Positions 1-8,609 of a DNA stretch of 26,406 nucleotides are shown here, one piece after another. The stretch spans positions 11,131 through 37,536 of the forward strand of contig JAPPKP010000378.1 in assembly GCA_028819955.1 (NCBI GenBank). The letters run 5' to 3'. The position numbers and the translations under genes were made by a program. This stretch comes from Rhodospirillaceae bacterium (GTDB taxonomy: Bacteria; Pseudomonadota; Alphaproteobacteria; UBA828). Position 1 is the first letter of the stretch; every line of letters begins with the position of its first letter. Under the pieces are notes generated by a model. It worked only from the letters and a program-made list of their open reading frames with translations, was not told where the DNA came from and ran no database searches.

Positions 1-128
1 ATCATGTTGTGCAACCGCTTCAGCGGGGCCTTATCCGCTTCAATTCGACTCGGCGCGGCGGGGCCTTGGAAACCGTCGGCCCGCGCCGTTGCCGTTGACG
101 GCTGGCCGCTAGCGCGGAAGATCGTCGC

Positions 129-1724
129 ATGGCGCTCGAGCGGCCCAAGCACATCAAGATCGGAGCCGACGCCCGCGAGGCATTGATGGCGGGTTTTGGG
201 CACACCGCGCGGCTCGCGGGGCTTACGCTCGGGCCGCACGGCGGCCGGGTCGTGCTAGAGCGCGCGGACGACTACCCCGAGCTCACCCGGGACGGCTTCA
301 CCGCCATCCGGGACCTGGAGGACGAGGACCGCTTCGCGACGCTCGGCACGGAGCTACTGAAGGCCTGCGTCAAGAAGACCCGTGACGCCGTAGGCGACGG
401 CTCCACTACCACTGCGCTGCTCGCCGGCGCCTTCGCCGAGGCGGGTTTGCGCCTGGTGGCAGCGGGGATCGATCCGCCCTCGGTGCGGCGCGGCTTCGAG
501 AGGCTCATGCGCGAGGCCCTCGTGGCACTCGAACCGCAGAGCGGCCCGGTCGACGGCCGCCCGATGCTCGCGCAACTCGCCGGTGTCGCCGCCGACGGCG
601 ACACCGAGATCGCGGACCTCGTGGCCGAGGCGGTGGAGCGGCTGGGCGCGGAAGGCGTCGTCAACATCTCCTACCACCAGGGCGTCGATACGACGGTCGA
701 CTACATGAGCGGCATGGCCTTCGAGCACGGCCTGCTCTCGCGCAACTTCCTGCTCAAGGCTGGCGAGACGGAGGTCAAGCTCGACCGGCCCTTCCTGCTT
801 ATGTGCCAGGGCGAGCTGACCGAGGCGGCCCAGCTCCTGCCCGCGCTGGAGGCGGCGCGCGAGCGCAAGCGGAGCCTGCTGGTGCTCGCGCAGGATGTCT
901 CCGACCAGGCGCTCGCGGTCATGCTCGCCAACCACCGGGAAGGGACGGTCAGCTGTGCGGCGGTGAAGGGGCCGGAGTCCGGTATCTATCGCCACGCAGC
1001 GACCGACGACGTGGCCGTGCTCACGGGCGGCCGCACGGTCGGCGAGGAAACCGGGCTCACGGCGGAGAAGGTCGATGCCACGGCGCTCGGCAGCGCCAGG
1101 CGGGCGATCGTGGACGGCGTCTCGACCACGATCTTCGGCGGCGGCGGCGCGGCGGACGCGGTGGAGCGCCGCGCTGCACAGATTCGCGACGCCATCGAGC
1201 ACGAGCGCAAGAGCTACGACCGGGGCAAGTACGAGGCCCGCCTCGCCCGGCTGGTCTCGGGCGTCGCCAACATCCGGGTCGGCGGCGTCACCGAGACCGC
1301 TTGGAAGGCGCGCTACAAGGCCTGCGAGAACGCTCTCAACACTGCCCGGGCTGCGGCGGCGGACGGCGTGGTCGCGGGCGGCGGCGTGGCGCTTGCGCGT
1401 GCGGCCTTCGCCATCGAGAACGGCGCTGCCGGATCGGCGGCGCCCGAGCGCCGCGCCTTCGCCCGTGCCCTTAAAGAGCCCTTCCGCCGGATCGCCGGTG
1501 CCGCCGGGTGCGAGCCATCGCTGGCCCTGGAAACATTGAGGGAAGCATCAGTGGAAATCGGCTTCGACGCGCGCGCGGGCGCCTTCTGCCCCTATCGCGA
1601 GGCGGGCGTGATCGACGCGACCCGGGTGACGACGACGGCGCTCACCAACGCCGCCGTCACCGCCGGCCAGCTCTTGTCCACGGGCTGCGCGGTCGCGCTC
1701 GCCCGCCGGCCTGACGCTGTGTAG
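129..1724 (+). CDS. Divergent Cpn60/GroEL-like chaperonin paralogue
   Basis: The 531-residue protein aligns end to end with group I chaperonins. Visible landmarks are the nucleotide loop TLGPHG (33-38), D55 in TRDG (GroEL D52), GDGSTTT (89-95, holding the GroEL D87 equivalent), the apical hydrophobic groove near 200-270, VVAGGG (414-419) and D496 (GroEL D495). The residue aligned with the hydrolysis-activating D398 is N401 (codon AAC at 1329-1331), so slow or no ATP turnover is predicted. GroEL Y203 aligns with N206, the conserved GFGDRRK stretch of the apical domain is replaced (around 281-290), and the Gly-Gly-Met tail is absent. A GGAAGA site lies upstream of the ATG. No groES is next to it on the visible side. 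It is probably a paralogue with a specialised or regulatory role rather than the housekeeping GroEL. Its client is unknown. Confidence 0.9.
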   Translation: MALERPKHIKIGADAREALMAGFGHTARLAGLTLGPHGGRVVLERADDYPELTRDGFTAIRDLEDEDRFATLGTELLKACVKKTRDAVGDGSTTTALLAGAFAEAGLRLVAAGIDPPSVRRGFERLMREALVALEPQSGPVDGRPMLAQLAGVAADGDTEIADLVAEAVERLGAEGVVNISYHQGVDTTVDYMSGMAFEHGLLSRNFLLKAGETEVKLDRPFLLMCQGELTEAAQLLPALEAARERKRSLLVLAQDVSDQALAVMLANHREGTVSCAAVKGPESGIYRHAATDDVAVLTGGRTVGEETGLTAEKVDATALGSARRAIVDGVSTTIFGGGGAADAVERRAAQIRDAIEHERKSYDRGKYEARLARLVSGVANIRVGGVTETAWKARYKACENALNTARAAAADGVVAGGGVALARAAFAIENGAAGSAAPERRAFARALKEPFRRIAGAAGCEPSLALETLREASVEIGFDARAGAFCPYREAGVIDATRVTTTALTNAAVTAGQLLSTGCAVALARRPDAV

Positions 1725-1730
1725 GGCGGC

Positions 1731-2126
1731 TTAGACCGGAGGCGCCTTCTGTATGGTGTCCGCCCGAATCATTCTCTCCGTCACCTGACCGAACTTCACC
1801 AGGCTGCCGCTCGGGTCCCACACATAGAGCTCGTCCATGCCCCACGACGTTTCGACGACCTCACCCACATCGATGCGCCTGGCGAGATCCGCGCGCAGCG
1901 CATGTATGTCGTTCACACGGACGTAGCAGGACGTGTTCTCGGCCACGTACTTGTCCTTGCAATACAAGAAGTGGATCTCCACGTGCTCGCGGACCGCGAT
2001 GCCGTAGTTGTCGCCGAATGCATGCGTTTCGAAACCGAGCTTGTTGAAGAAGCCCAGTGAAGCCGCGATATCCAGCGTAGTGAGTATGGGTATGGATCTA
2101 TCGAACATGGAAGCGTTGTCGGGCAT
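1731..2126 (-). CDS. VOC superfamily protein (glyoxalase/bleomycin-resistance-like)
   Basis: This 131-residue protein has the beta-alpha-beta-beta-beta pattern of the vicinal oxygen chelate fold. It opens with a SIPILTTLDIAASLGFF segment and closes with DELYVWDPSGSLVKFGQ, which is typical of bleomycin-resistance-like proteins. Members either bind and sequester small molecules or act as metal-dependent lyases, isomerases or dioxygenases; the substrate here cannot be read from the sequence. The ATG has an AGGA site 9 bases upstream. The gene lies 93 bp behind hyuA on the same strand, so it may be the last gene of that leftward group. Its stop lies 6 bp from the stop of the convergent chaperonin gene. 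An internal Met at residue 7 (MFDRS) is an alternative start. Confidence 0.85.
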   Translation of the reverse strand: MPDNASMFDRSIPILTTLDIAASLGFFNKLGFETHAFGDNYGIAVREHVEIHFLYCKDKYVAENTSCYVRVNDIHALRADLARRIDVGEVVETSWGMDELYVWDPSGSLVKFGQVTERMIRADTIQKAPPV

Positions 2127-2219
2127 CGATCATCGTCCTTCCGTTCGGCGTCGAGCGAGCAAGCATCCCTTGCCCGGGTCGCGAGCGACGCAGGCCGCAA
2201 GCCGTGTGAGTAATCGGGA

Positions 2220-4265
2220 TCAAGCGTCGGTGATACGCAGGAAGCCGTAGTCGTCGACCCGCAGAGTCTGGCCGGGGTGGACGAGCGTGGTGGCGGTGGC
2301 CTCCTCCACGATCAGTGGGCCGGCCAGCGCCGCGCCGGGAGGCAGCCGGTCGCGTTCGTAGACCGCGGCCTCGTGGCGCCCGTCCTCCGCGAAATCCGCT
2401 GTGCGCGCGGGCCGTGCCGCGGCCTCGATCGAGCGGCCGTCCGGGGCAAGCCTCGTCATCTCCGGCCGCGGGACCTTGGCTGACGCGGTGAGCCGGTAGG
2501 TCACGAACTCAACCGGGGTGTCGTCGAGGCGGAAGGTGTAGGTCTTCTCGTGCGCGTCGTGGAAGGCTGCGAGAATGGCCTCGACCTCGGCGGACTCGAT
2601 GTCGACTAGCACGGTCACCGGGTGCTCCTGCCCCAGATAGCGCAGGTCGATGCGGCCCTCGTAGGCAATCTCCGCCTCCCCCATGTGGGCGTCGGTCTGG
2701 TAATAGCGCTCCGCCTCCTCCCTGAGGCCGGCGAAGACCGCGCGCACGTCGCCCGCCTCCACCTCCTCGGCGCGGCGCAGCACGGTCTGCATGAAGTCCC
2801 GCCGGGGCTCGGTGGCGAGCATCCCCCAGGCGGAGAAGAGGCCGGGGTAGAGCGGCACGATGATCTCCTTCACGCCGAGCTCGCGGCCCAGGGGGGCGCC
2901 GTGCATGGGCCCGCCGCCGCCGCCCACCACCAGCGCAAAGTCGCGCGGATCGTGGCCGCGCTGGATCGAGACCAGCTTCAGCGCGTTGATCATGTTGGCT
3001 TCCACGGTGCGGATGACCGCGACTGCCGCCTCCACCACGTCAGTGCCGAGGCCGCTCGCGATCTTCTCCATCGCGGCACGCGCCTTGCCCTCGTCGAGGT
3101 CGAACTGCCCGCCGGCGAAGTTGGTGGCGTTGATCACGCCGGTGATGAGCTTGGCGTCGGTCACGGTGGGCTCGCTGCCGCCGCGCCCGTAGCACGCGGG
3201 GCCTGGATCGGCCCCGGCGGAGACCGGCCCCACCTTGAGCAGCCCCGCCTTGTCGAACCAGGCGATGGAGCCGCCGCCGGCCCCGATCTCGACGATATCT
3301 ACTACCGGCACGCGCAGCGGGTAGCCGAACTGGGTGCGGCTGTATTCCAGCCGGTACTCGGTGGTCACCTTGGGCGTGCCGTCCTCGATGGTGGTGCACT
3401 TCGCCGTGGTGCCGCCGATGTCGAGATAGATCACCCTCGGCTCGTCGCAGAGGTCGCCCACGATGGCGGCGCCGTTGCAGCCCGCCGCGGGCCCCGATTC
3501 CATGAGCGTGATCGGGTGCTCCTTGGCCCAGGAGAAGCTGGTGGTGCCGCCGTTGGACTGCATGGCGGCGTAGGCGCAGCGGATGTCGGCGCCGCCAAGC
3601 GCCTCCTCCAGCCGGCCGAAATAGGTCTGCACGATGGGCTGCACGTAGGCGTTGAGCACCGCCGTGTTGGCGCGCTCGTACTCGCGCCACTCGCGGGTGA
3701 TCTCGTGGGAGGCGGTGATGCTCACGCCCGGCAGACGCTCGCGCAGATAGGCCGCCACCTCGGCTTCGTGCCGGGGCGCCACGTAGCTGTGGAGGAACTG
3801 GATCGCGATCGCCTCGACCTCCTCCTCCCGGCAGCGGGCGACGACGAGATCGAGGTCGGATTTCTCCAGCGGCCGGAGCACGTTGCCCGCCGCATCCACC
3901 CGCTCGCGCACCTCGAAGCGGAGTAGACGGGGGACGAAGGGACGCTCCTTCTCGAAGCGGAGGTTGTAGAGATCCGGCCTGTTGCCGCGCTGGATTTCCA
4001 GCACGTCGCGGAAGCCGGCGGTCGTGACCAGTGCCGTCCGGGCGCCCTTGCGCTCGGTAATGGCGTTGATGACGGTGGTGCCGCCGTGGACGAAAAAATC
4101 CACCTCGTCGGGCGTGAGGCCTGAGAGGTCGACGGTGTCGATCACGCCCTGGGTCAGGTCCCCCGGCGTGGTGAGGGATTTCGCGGTGCGCAGCGAGCCC
4201 TGCGCGTCGTCGAAATAGACCAGATCGGTGAAAGTGCCGCCGATGTCGGACGCGAGCCGGCCCAT
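2220..4265 (-). CDS. hyuA: Hydantoinase/oxoprolinase family subunit A (HyuA, copy 1)
   Basis: This is a 681-residue ATP-dependent cyclic-amide hydrolase subunit of the N-methylhydantoinase A / 5-oxoprolinase / acetone carboxylase family, which activates a cyclic amide or ketone by phosphorylation. The N-terminal hydantoinase/oxoprolinase domain starts with DIGGTFTD (7-14). The second ASKHA-type phosphate loop is LDIGGTTAK (281-289), preceded by MQSNGGTTSF and the SGPAAG stretch. A C-terminal beta-rich domain follows. It begins 12 bases after the stop of hyuB, so the two are almost certainly co-transcribed and form one complex. The ribosome site is weak, which fits translational coupling to hyuB. 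The substrate is not determined by sequence. It differs from the second HyuA at 10875 through most of its length and is not a recent duplicate of it. Confidence 0.93.
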   Translation of the reverse strand: MGRLASDIGGTFTDLVYFDDAQGSLRTAKSLTTPGDLTQGVIDTVDLSGLTPDEVDFFVHGGTTVINAITERKGARTALVTTAGFRDVLEIQRGNRPDLYNLRFEKERPFVPRLLRFEVRERVDAAGNVLRPLEKSDLDLVVARCREEEVEAIAIQFLHSYVAPRHEAEVAAYLRERLPGVSITASHEITREWREYERANTAVLNAYVQPIVQTYFGRLEEALGGADIRCAYAAMQSNGGTTSFSWAKEHPITLMESGPAAGCNGAAIVGDLCDEPRVIYLDIGGTTAKCTTIEDGTPKVTTEYRLEYSRTQFGYPLRVPVVDIVEIGAGGGSIAWFDKAGLLKVGPVSAGADPGPACYGRGGSEPTVTDAKLITGVINATNFAGGQFDLDEGKARAAMEKIASGLGTDVVEAAVAVIRTVEANMINALKLVSIQRGHDPRDFALVVGGGGGPMHGAPLGRELGVKEIIVPLYPGLFSAWGMLATEPRRDFMQTVLRRAEEVEAGDVRAVFAGLREEAERYYQTDAHMGEAEIAYEGRIDLRYLGQEHPVTVLVDIESAEVEAILAAFHDAHEKTYTFRLDDTPVEFVTYRLTASAKVPRPEMTRLAPDGRSIEAAARPARTADFAEDGRHEAAVYERDRLPPGAALAGPLIVEEATATTLVHPGQTLRVDDYGFLRITDA

Positions 4266-4277
4266 GATCGACCCGCG

Positions 4278-6038
4278 CTAGGCGGCTGCGGCGCGCAGCT
4301 TGGCGGTCGCTTCCTCGTCGACCGCGCGGCCACCCGCCGCGATGACCACGCCGTAGTCCTCACGGGCGCTCTCGGCCGAGAGGTAGTCGGCTCGAACCTC
4401 CGCAAGCACCTCCTCGGCGGGCCGCTGGAAGGGGTCGCCGTAGCCTCCGCCCCCGCCGGTGAACATGCGGATGATGTCGCCCCGCTTCATGATGGTGGTC
4501 GGTGCCCGCGCTGCGCGGCGGGCGTCGTTGCCGACATGGAGCTCGAAGTAGTTGCAGGAGCCCTCGTCGCCGCCCTCCTGCGCCCACGGCTTCTCGATCG
4601 AGCGGCCGTAGCTCGCCGACAGCACCGCATCGTCGGTCAGAATCTCGTACTCGCGGATCGAGCCGTAGCCGCCCCGGTGGCGGCCGGCGCCGACGCCGCC
4701 CGGCGTGTTGAGCGCGTACTGGTTGACCCGAACGGGGAACTTCGCCTCCAGAAGCTCGATGGAATAGTTGAAGGTGTCGCCATTGGTGATGGCGCTGGTC
4801 ACGCAGTTGCCATCGCGCTCGTCGGTAGCGCCCCAGCCGACCATGCTCGGCTCGATCATCACCCAGGGCTCGCCCTTGGCGCGGTCGTGGCCACCTAGCA
4901 CCGTCACGCACAGGCTGTTGGCGCTCCCCATGCTGACCCGCTTGGGCGCGATCGGGGCGAGCGCCTTCCACGCGAGCTCCGAGGCCTGGCCGGTGCCCTC
5001 GTAGTACCAGCCCACCGGCGCGGGCTTGGTCGCCGTGAACACCGTGCCGTCCGGCGCCGCTACCTTCAGCGGCCGGAACCAGCCCTCGTTGGAAGGCGAC
5101 TGGGGATCGACGATCGCCTTGAAGACCGTCTTCACCGCCGAGACGAGGGCCGAGCGCGAGCAGTTGACCGGCCCCTGGACCTGCTCGCAGGAACCCGTGT
5201 AATCGACGGTGATGTTGTCGCCGTCGATGGTGACCGCCACCCTGGTGCGGAAGCGCTCCTCGGTGATGCCGTCGCCGTCGATCCAGTCCTCGGCCTCGTA
5301 AGTGCCGTCCGGCAGCGCGGCAACGGCCTCGCGGCTCACCCGCTCGCTGGTCTCCAGGATGTGGCGGAAGGTCTCCGAGACGGCCTGCTTGCCGTACTTC
5401 TCGCAGAGCTCGAGGCAGCGATTCTCGGCGATCCGCACCGAGGCCAGCGCGGCGTTGAGATCGCCCAGCGCCATCTTCGGCAGCCGCACGTTGGCCGCCA
5501 CCATCTCGACGATGGCGTCCTGGCGCTCGCCCTCCTTGTAGATGTGGATGCCGGGGAAGCAGATGCCCTCCTGGAAGACCTCGGTCGCATCCGCCGGCAG
5601 CGAGCCCGGCGCCTTGCCGCCGATGTCGGTCCAGTGCGAGATCGAGATGGCGAAGGCGAATAGCTCGCCGTCCACGAACACCGGCTTGACCACGCCCACG
5701 TCGTTGTAGTGGGTGCCCCCGTGGTAGGGGTCGTTGAGCATGTAAATGTCGCCCGGCCGGATGCGGTCGCCGAACTTCTCCTTGATGATGTTGACCTGGA
5801 TCGAGAAGGTTCCGGTGAAGACCGTGATGCCGTTGGTCTGGGAGACCAGCTCGCCGTCGGCGTCGCAGAAGCCGCAGGCGAAGTCGAGCACCTCGTAGAT
5901 GACCGGGCTCATGCTGCTACGCGCGAGCACCACGCCCATTTCGTCCGCCACCGCCAGCAGCTTGCCGCGCACGATCTCGCGGGTCACCACGTCAGTCTCG
6001 AAACCACCGCCATTGCGTCCGTTCGTGCTGCTTGTCAT
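4278..6038 (-). CDS. hyuB: Hydantoinase family subunit B (HyuB, copy 1)
   Basis: This is a 586-residue partner of HyuA, from the N-methylhydantoinase B / acetone carboxylase alpha-like family. Family landmarks visible in order are the TREIVRGKLLAVADEMG opening, the LNDPYHGGTHYNDV motif, ISHWTDIGGKAPGSLP, and near the C-terminus a Gly-rich TGGGGGYGDPFQRP segment. The ATG at 6038 has a GGAGG site 8 bases upstream and is preferred to an in-frame ATG 45 bases further upstream at 6083, which lies beyond that site and inside a GC hairpin. It is followed within 12 bases by hyuA. The upstream neighbour is a quinone reductase-like gene 93 bp away on the same strand. With HyuA it should form an ATP-dependent ring-opening (or carboxylating) enzyme in the cytoplasm. 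Confidence 0.92.
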   Translation of the reverse strand: MTSSTNGRNGGGFETDVVTREIVRGKLLAVADEMGVVLARSSMSPVIYEVLDFACGFCDADGELVSQTNGITVFTGTFSIQVNIIKEKFGDRIRPGDIYMLNDPYHGGTHYNDVGVVKPVFVDGELFAFAISISHWTDIGGKAPGSLPADATEVFQEGICFPGIHIYKEGERQDAIVEMVAANVRLPKMALGDLNAALASVRIAENRCLELCEKYGKQAVSETFRHILETSERVSREAVAALPDGTYEAEDWIDGDGITEERFRTRVAVTIDGDNITVDYTGSCEQVQGPVNCSRSALVSAVKTVFKAIVDPQSPSNEGWFRPLKVAAPDGTVFTATKPAPVGWYYEGTGQASELAWKALAPIAPKRVSMGSANSLCVTVLGGHDRAKGEPWVMIEPSMVGWGATDERDGNCVTSAITNGDTFNYSIELLEAKFPVRVNQYALNTPGGVGAGRHRGGYGSIREYEILTDDAVLSASYGRSIEKPWAQEGGDEGSCNYFELHVGNDARRAARAPTTIMKRGDIIRMFTGGGGGYGDPFQRPAEEVLAEVRADYLSAESAREDYGVVIAAGGRAVDEEATAKLRAAAA

Positions 6039-6053
6039 CGCGTCATCCTCCGC

Positions 6054-6073
6054 GGGGGCCTCGGGGCGCCCCC
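6054..6073 (-). promoter_or_regulatory. GC hairpin next to the hyuB ribosome binding site
   Basis: A perfect inverted repeat (GGGGGC at 6054-6059, GCCCCC at 6068-6073, 8-base loop) sits in the leader of hyuB. On the transcript it ends two bases before the GGAGG site (plus-strand CCTCC at 6047-6051). It could limit ribosome access or stabilise the mRNA. No U tract follows, so it is not a typical terminator. A chance occurrence in GC-rich DNA is possible. Confidence 0.35.
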
Positions 6074-6131
6074 AGGCGCGCACAGTCTCTCACCGCCACG
6101 GAAGCCCGGTCAACGCGGGATGCGCCCGCCG

Positions 6132-7127
6132 TCACACCGTGACGACGATCTTGCCGCATTGGGTGTTGGATTCCATGTGGCGGTGGGCTTCCACGATCTG
6201 CTCCAGCGGGAACTCGCGGTCGATCACGGGCTTGAGCGCGCCGCTTTCGAGCCCGGCGAAGAGGTAGTCGCGCCCCGCCGCGAAGCGGGCCTCGTCGCGC
6301 ACGAAATCCAACACCTGGTAGCCGACGATGGTGAGGGATTTCGCCAGCATCGGCATGAGCGGATAGGCTGTCTCGCCGGGATAGAGGGCGCCATACTCGT
6401 AGATCGTGCCATAGGGTGCGCAGGCGCCGCAGAGCGTGGTCAGCAACGGCCCGGCGATGGGATCGAAGATCACGCGAGCGCCGGCATCGCCTGTAATTTC
6501 CATGACCCTCGCGGGCAGGTCCTCCTCCTCCGTCGCCACGACGTGATCGGCGCCGAGGCCGAGCAGCGCCTCCTTCTTGGCCGCGGTCCGGGTGGTCGCG
6601 ATCACGGTGGCGCCGCGTTCCCTGGCGATCTGGATCGCGGCGAGGCCCACGCTGCTGCTCGCCGCAGTGATGATCGCGGCGTCGCCGGGGCCGAGCTTGC
6701 CGTAGTGGACCAGCGCGCCGTAGGCCGTGAGGTAGGCCATCCAGAGCGCGGCACCCTGGGACGGCGAGAGCGCTGCGGGGTAAGGCTCGGCAATCTCCGC
6801 CGGCACCGTTGCGCTCTCGCCGTAGACGCCCTGCTGGGTCTGGGAGAGCGCGAAGGAGGGAACCGTGGCGATACGGTCGCCCTCCTTGACGCTCGTGACC
6901 CCCTCACCCACGGCCTCGACCACCCCGGCGGCCTCATAGCCAATGCGCGACGGAAAGACAGGCTGCTCGTGGTAGATGCCCTCGCGCAGCATGACCTCGG
7001 CCCGGTTGAGGCCGATCGCCTCGACCTTGATGCGCACCTCGCCGTGGCCGGGATCGACCTCGGGCACCTCGTCGAGACGTAAAACCCCGGGCGCACCGGT
7101 CTCGTGGAATCGCACGATTCGCGCCAT
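6132..7127 (-). CDS. Zinc-independent MDR family oxidoreductase (quinone reductase-like)
   Basis: This is a 331-residue medium-chain dehydrogenase/reductase. The N-terminal GroES-like domain includes GLNRAEVMLREG (39-50), and the Rossmann domain carries an NAD(P)H loop of the form AASSSVG (155-161) where many relatives have AAGGVG. The Cys ligands of the catalytic and structural zinc sites are missing, as in NADPH:quinone oxidoreductases and related enoyl reductases. The ATG at 7127 is preceded by a GGGGAGGGG purine tract. An in-frame extension further upstream lacks family similarity and runs into the divergent gene. It is transcribed away from the M20 gene and toward hyuB, with a 93-bp gap. 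It probably reduces an unsaturated carbonyl or quinone. A link to the hydantoinase pathway is inferred only from position. Confidence 0.88.
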   Translation of the reverse strand: MARIVRFHETGAPGVLRLDEVPEVDPGHGEVRIKVEAIGLNRAEVMLREGIYHEQPVFPSRIGYEAAGVVEAVGEGVTSVKEGDRIATVPSFALSQTQQGVYGESATVPAEIAEPYPAALSPSQGAALWMAYLTAYGALVHYGKLGPGDAAIITAASSSVGLAAIQIARERGATVIATTRTAAKKEALLGLGADHVVATEEEDLPARVMEITGDAGARVIFDPIAGPLLTTLCGACAPYGTIYEYGALYPGETAYPLMPMLAKSLTIVGYQVLDFVRDEARFAAGRDYLFAGLESGALKPVIDREFPLEQIVEAHRHMESNTQCGKIVVTV

Positions 7128-7143
7128 GGTCCCCTCCCCGCCT

Positions 7144-7167
7144 GCCCGGCCCGCGATCGTGCCGGGC
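7144..7167. promoter_or_regulatory. Inverted repeat in the divergent intergenic region
   Basis: GCCCGGC (7144-7150) and GCCGGGC (7161-7167) form a perfect 7-bp inverted repeat, or 8 bp counting the flanking T and A, with a 10-bp loop. It lies between the divergent quinone reductase-like and M20 genes, 17 bp before the former's start codon. It could be an operator for a dimeric regulator or simply a GC-rich hairpin. No regulator gene lies nearby, and I found no convincing -35/-10 pair. Confidence 0.25.
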
Positions 7168-7347
7168 ATCAATTGAACCGGACAAAACCTACCACATACC
7201 CGCATCAGCGCTTCAGTCGTGCGGCAGGCTCGCAGGACTTTGCTCCGCGCGAGAGGCCCAGACCTTACGCCTCGCCCGATCTGGACCCTGCTGAGCCGCA
7301 TGGCCATACTGCCGGCACATAGCCGCCGGGGAGAAGGAGCCCAGTCC

Positions 7348-8484
7348 ATGTCGACCATCCCGTCTGCCCTGGAGATCACCAGGGACATCGTCCGCATGGA
7401 CACCCGCAACCCGCCCGGCCGCGAGGTGGAGTGCGCCCATTACCTGGGCGACCTGCTGAGCGCGGCGGGGATCGAGGTCTCCTACCACGAGTTCGCGCCG
7501 GAGCGGACGAGCCTGGTCGCGGTGCTGCGGGGCGAGGGCGGCAACGGCAAGAAGCCGCTCTGCTTCGGCGGGCATATCGACGTGGTCCCGCTCGGCGCCA
7601 AGGACTGGTCGGTCGATCCCTTCGGCGCCGACATCGTGGACGGCAAGCTCTATGGCCGCGGCACCACGGACATGAAGGCCGGCATCTCCTCCTTCGTCCA
7701 CGTCGCGCTCAAGCTCGCGGCCGAGGACAAGCGCGGCACAGCGGACATGGTGATGGCGATCTGCGCCGGCGAGGAGACCGGCTGCGAGGGCTCCTACCAC
7801 CTGGCCGAAATCGGGGCCCTCGGCGAGGCCGGGGCCATCGTCATCGCCGAACCGACCTCGAATTATCCGATCCTCGGCCACAAGGGCGCGCTCTGGCTCA
7901 GGGTGGAGACGGAGGGCATCACCGCCCATGGCTCGATGCCGGAGCACGGCGACAACGCGCTCTACAAGGCGGCGCGCTCGGTGACCAAGCTCGAGGAGTT
8001 CGATTTCAACGTGATGCCCCACGAGCTGCTGGGCCGATCGACACTCAACGTCGGCACCATGCAGGGCGGGCTCAACCTCAACTCGGTGCCCGACCATGCG
8101 GAGTTCACCATCGACATCAGGACACTGCCCGCGCAGAACCACGCGGAAATCTTCTCGGGGCTGGAGGGCTACCTCGGCGACGAAAACAAGATCGCCCGCG
8201 TCGTCGACTGCGGCGGCGTGCACACCCCGCACACCCATCCGTGGATGCAGGAAATCTATGCGGTGATGGAGCGAATTCTCGGAGAGAAGATCGAGCCGCG
8301 CGGCGCGCCCTACTTCACCGACGCCTCGGCGCTGACTCCAGCCTACGGGCGCCCGCCGACCGTCATCCTCGGGCCCGGAGAGATGCACATGGCCCATCAG
8401 ACGGACGAGTACTGCCCCGTGGCGCACGTCGAGCAGGCGGCAGAGGTCTACGAGATCCTGGCCCGCAGCTGGTGCGGCTACTGA
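7348..8484 (+). CDS. M20 family metallo-amidohydrolase (ArgE/DapE/ACY1-like)
   Basis: This is a 378-residue cytoplasmic dizinc hydrolase. Metal ligands are visible as HID (H76, D78 region), the bridging Asp in GTTDMKAG (D108), the catalytic and ligand Glu pair in GEETG (E142, E143), E168 in IAEPTSN, and the late His in MAHQTDEY (H350). The dimerisation domain holds the usual ITAHGSMPEHGDNA stretch. Family members remove N-acyl, N-succinyl or N-carbamoyl groups from amino acids. The ATG at 7348 has GAAGGAG eight bases upstream; an earlier in-frame ATG at 7219 would run into the divergent promoter region. Next to a racemase and hydantoinases, an N-carbamoyl or N-acyl amino acid hydrolase is the natural guess, but the sequence does not fix the substrate. 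Confidence 0.92.
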   Translation: MSTIPSALEITRDIVRMDTRNPPGREVECAHYLGDLLSAAGIEVSYHEFAPERTSLVAVLRGEGGNGKKPLCFGGHIDVVPLGAKDWSVDPFGADIVDGKLYGRGTTDMKAGISSFVHVALKLAAEDKRGTADMVMAICAGEETGCEGSYHLAEIGALGEAGAIVIAEPTSNYPILGHKGALWLRVETEGITAHGSMPEHGDNALYKAARSVTKLEEFDFNVMPHELLGRSTLNVGTMQGGLNLNSVPDHAEFTIDIRTLPAQNHAEIFSGLEGYLGDENKIARVVDCGGVHTPHTHPWMQEIYAVMERILGEKIEPRGAPYFTDASALTPAYGRPPTVILGPGEMHMAHQTDEYCPVAHVEQAAEVYEILARSWCGY

Positions 8485-8609
8485 GCGGGCTTCGGAGAGC
8501 GCGAACGGAGCACTTGTGGACTCGGGCGCGGGCACGGTTGTACGCTTCCGGCAGGGACTGAGCCGCGTGGGCCGTTTAGGGCCCCGGCTTCGATGGGGAG
8601 GCAGCCATC

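Noticed and set aside
2622..3926. Long open frame opposite the first hyuA (434 codons)
   Set aside because: It is a mirror of the GC-rich hyuA codons, rich in His, Gly, Ala and Val, with no recognisable domain or ribosome site.
5709..7082. Plus-strand open frame of 457 codons opposite hyuB and the quinone reductase-like gene
   Set aside because: It is antisense to two clear family members and has no motif of its own.
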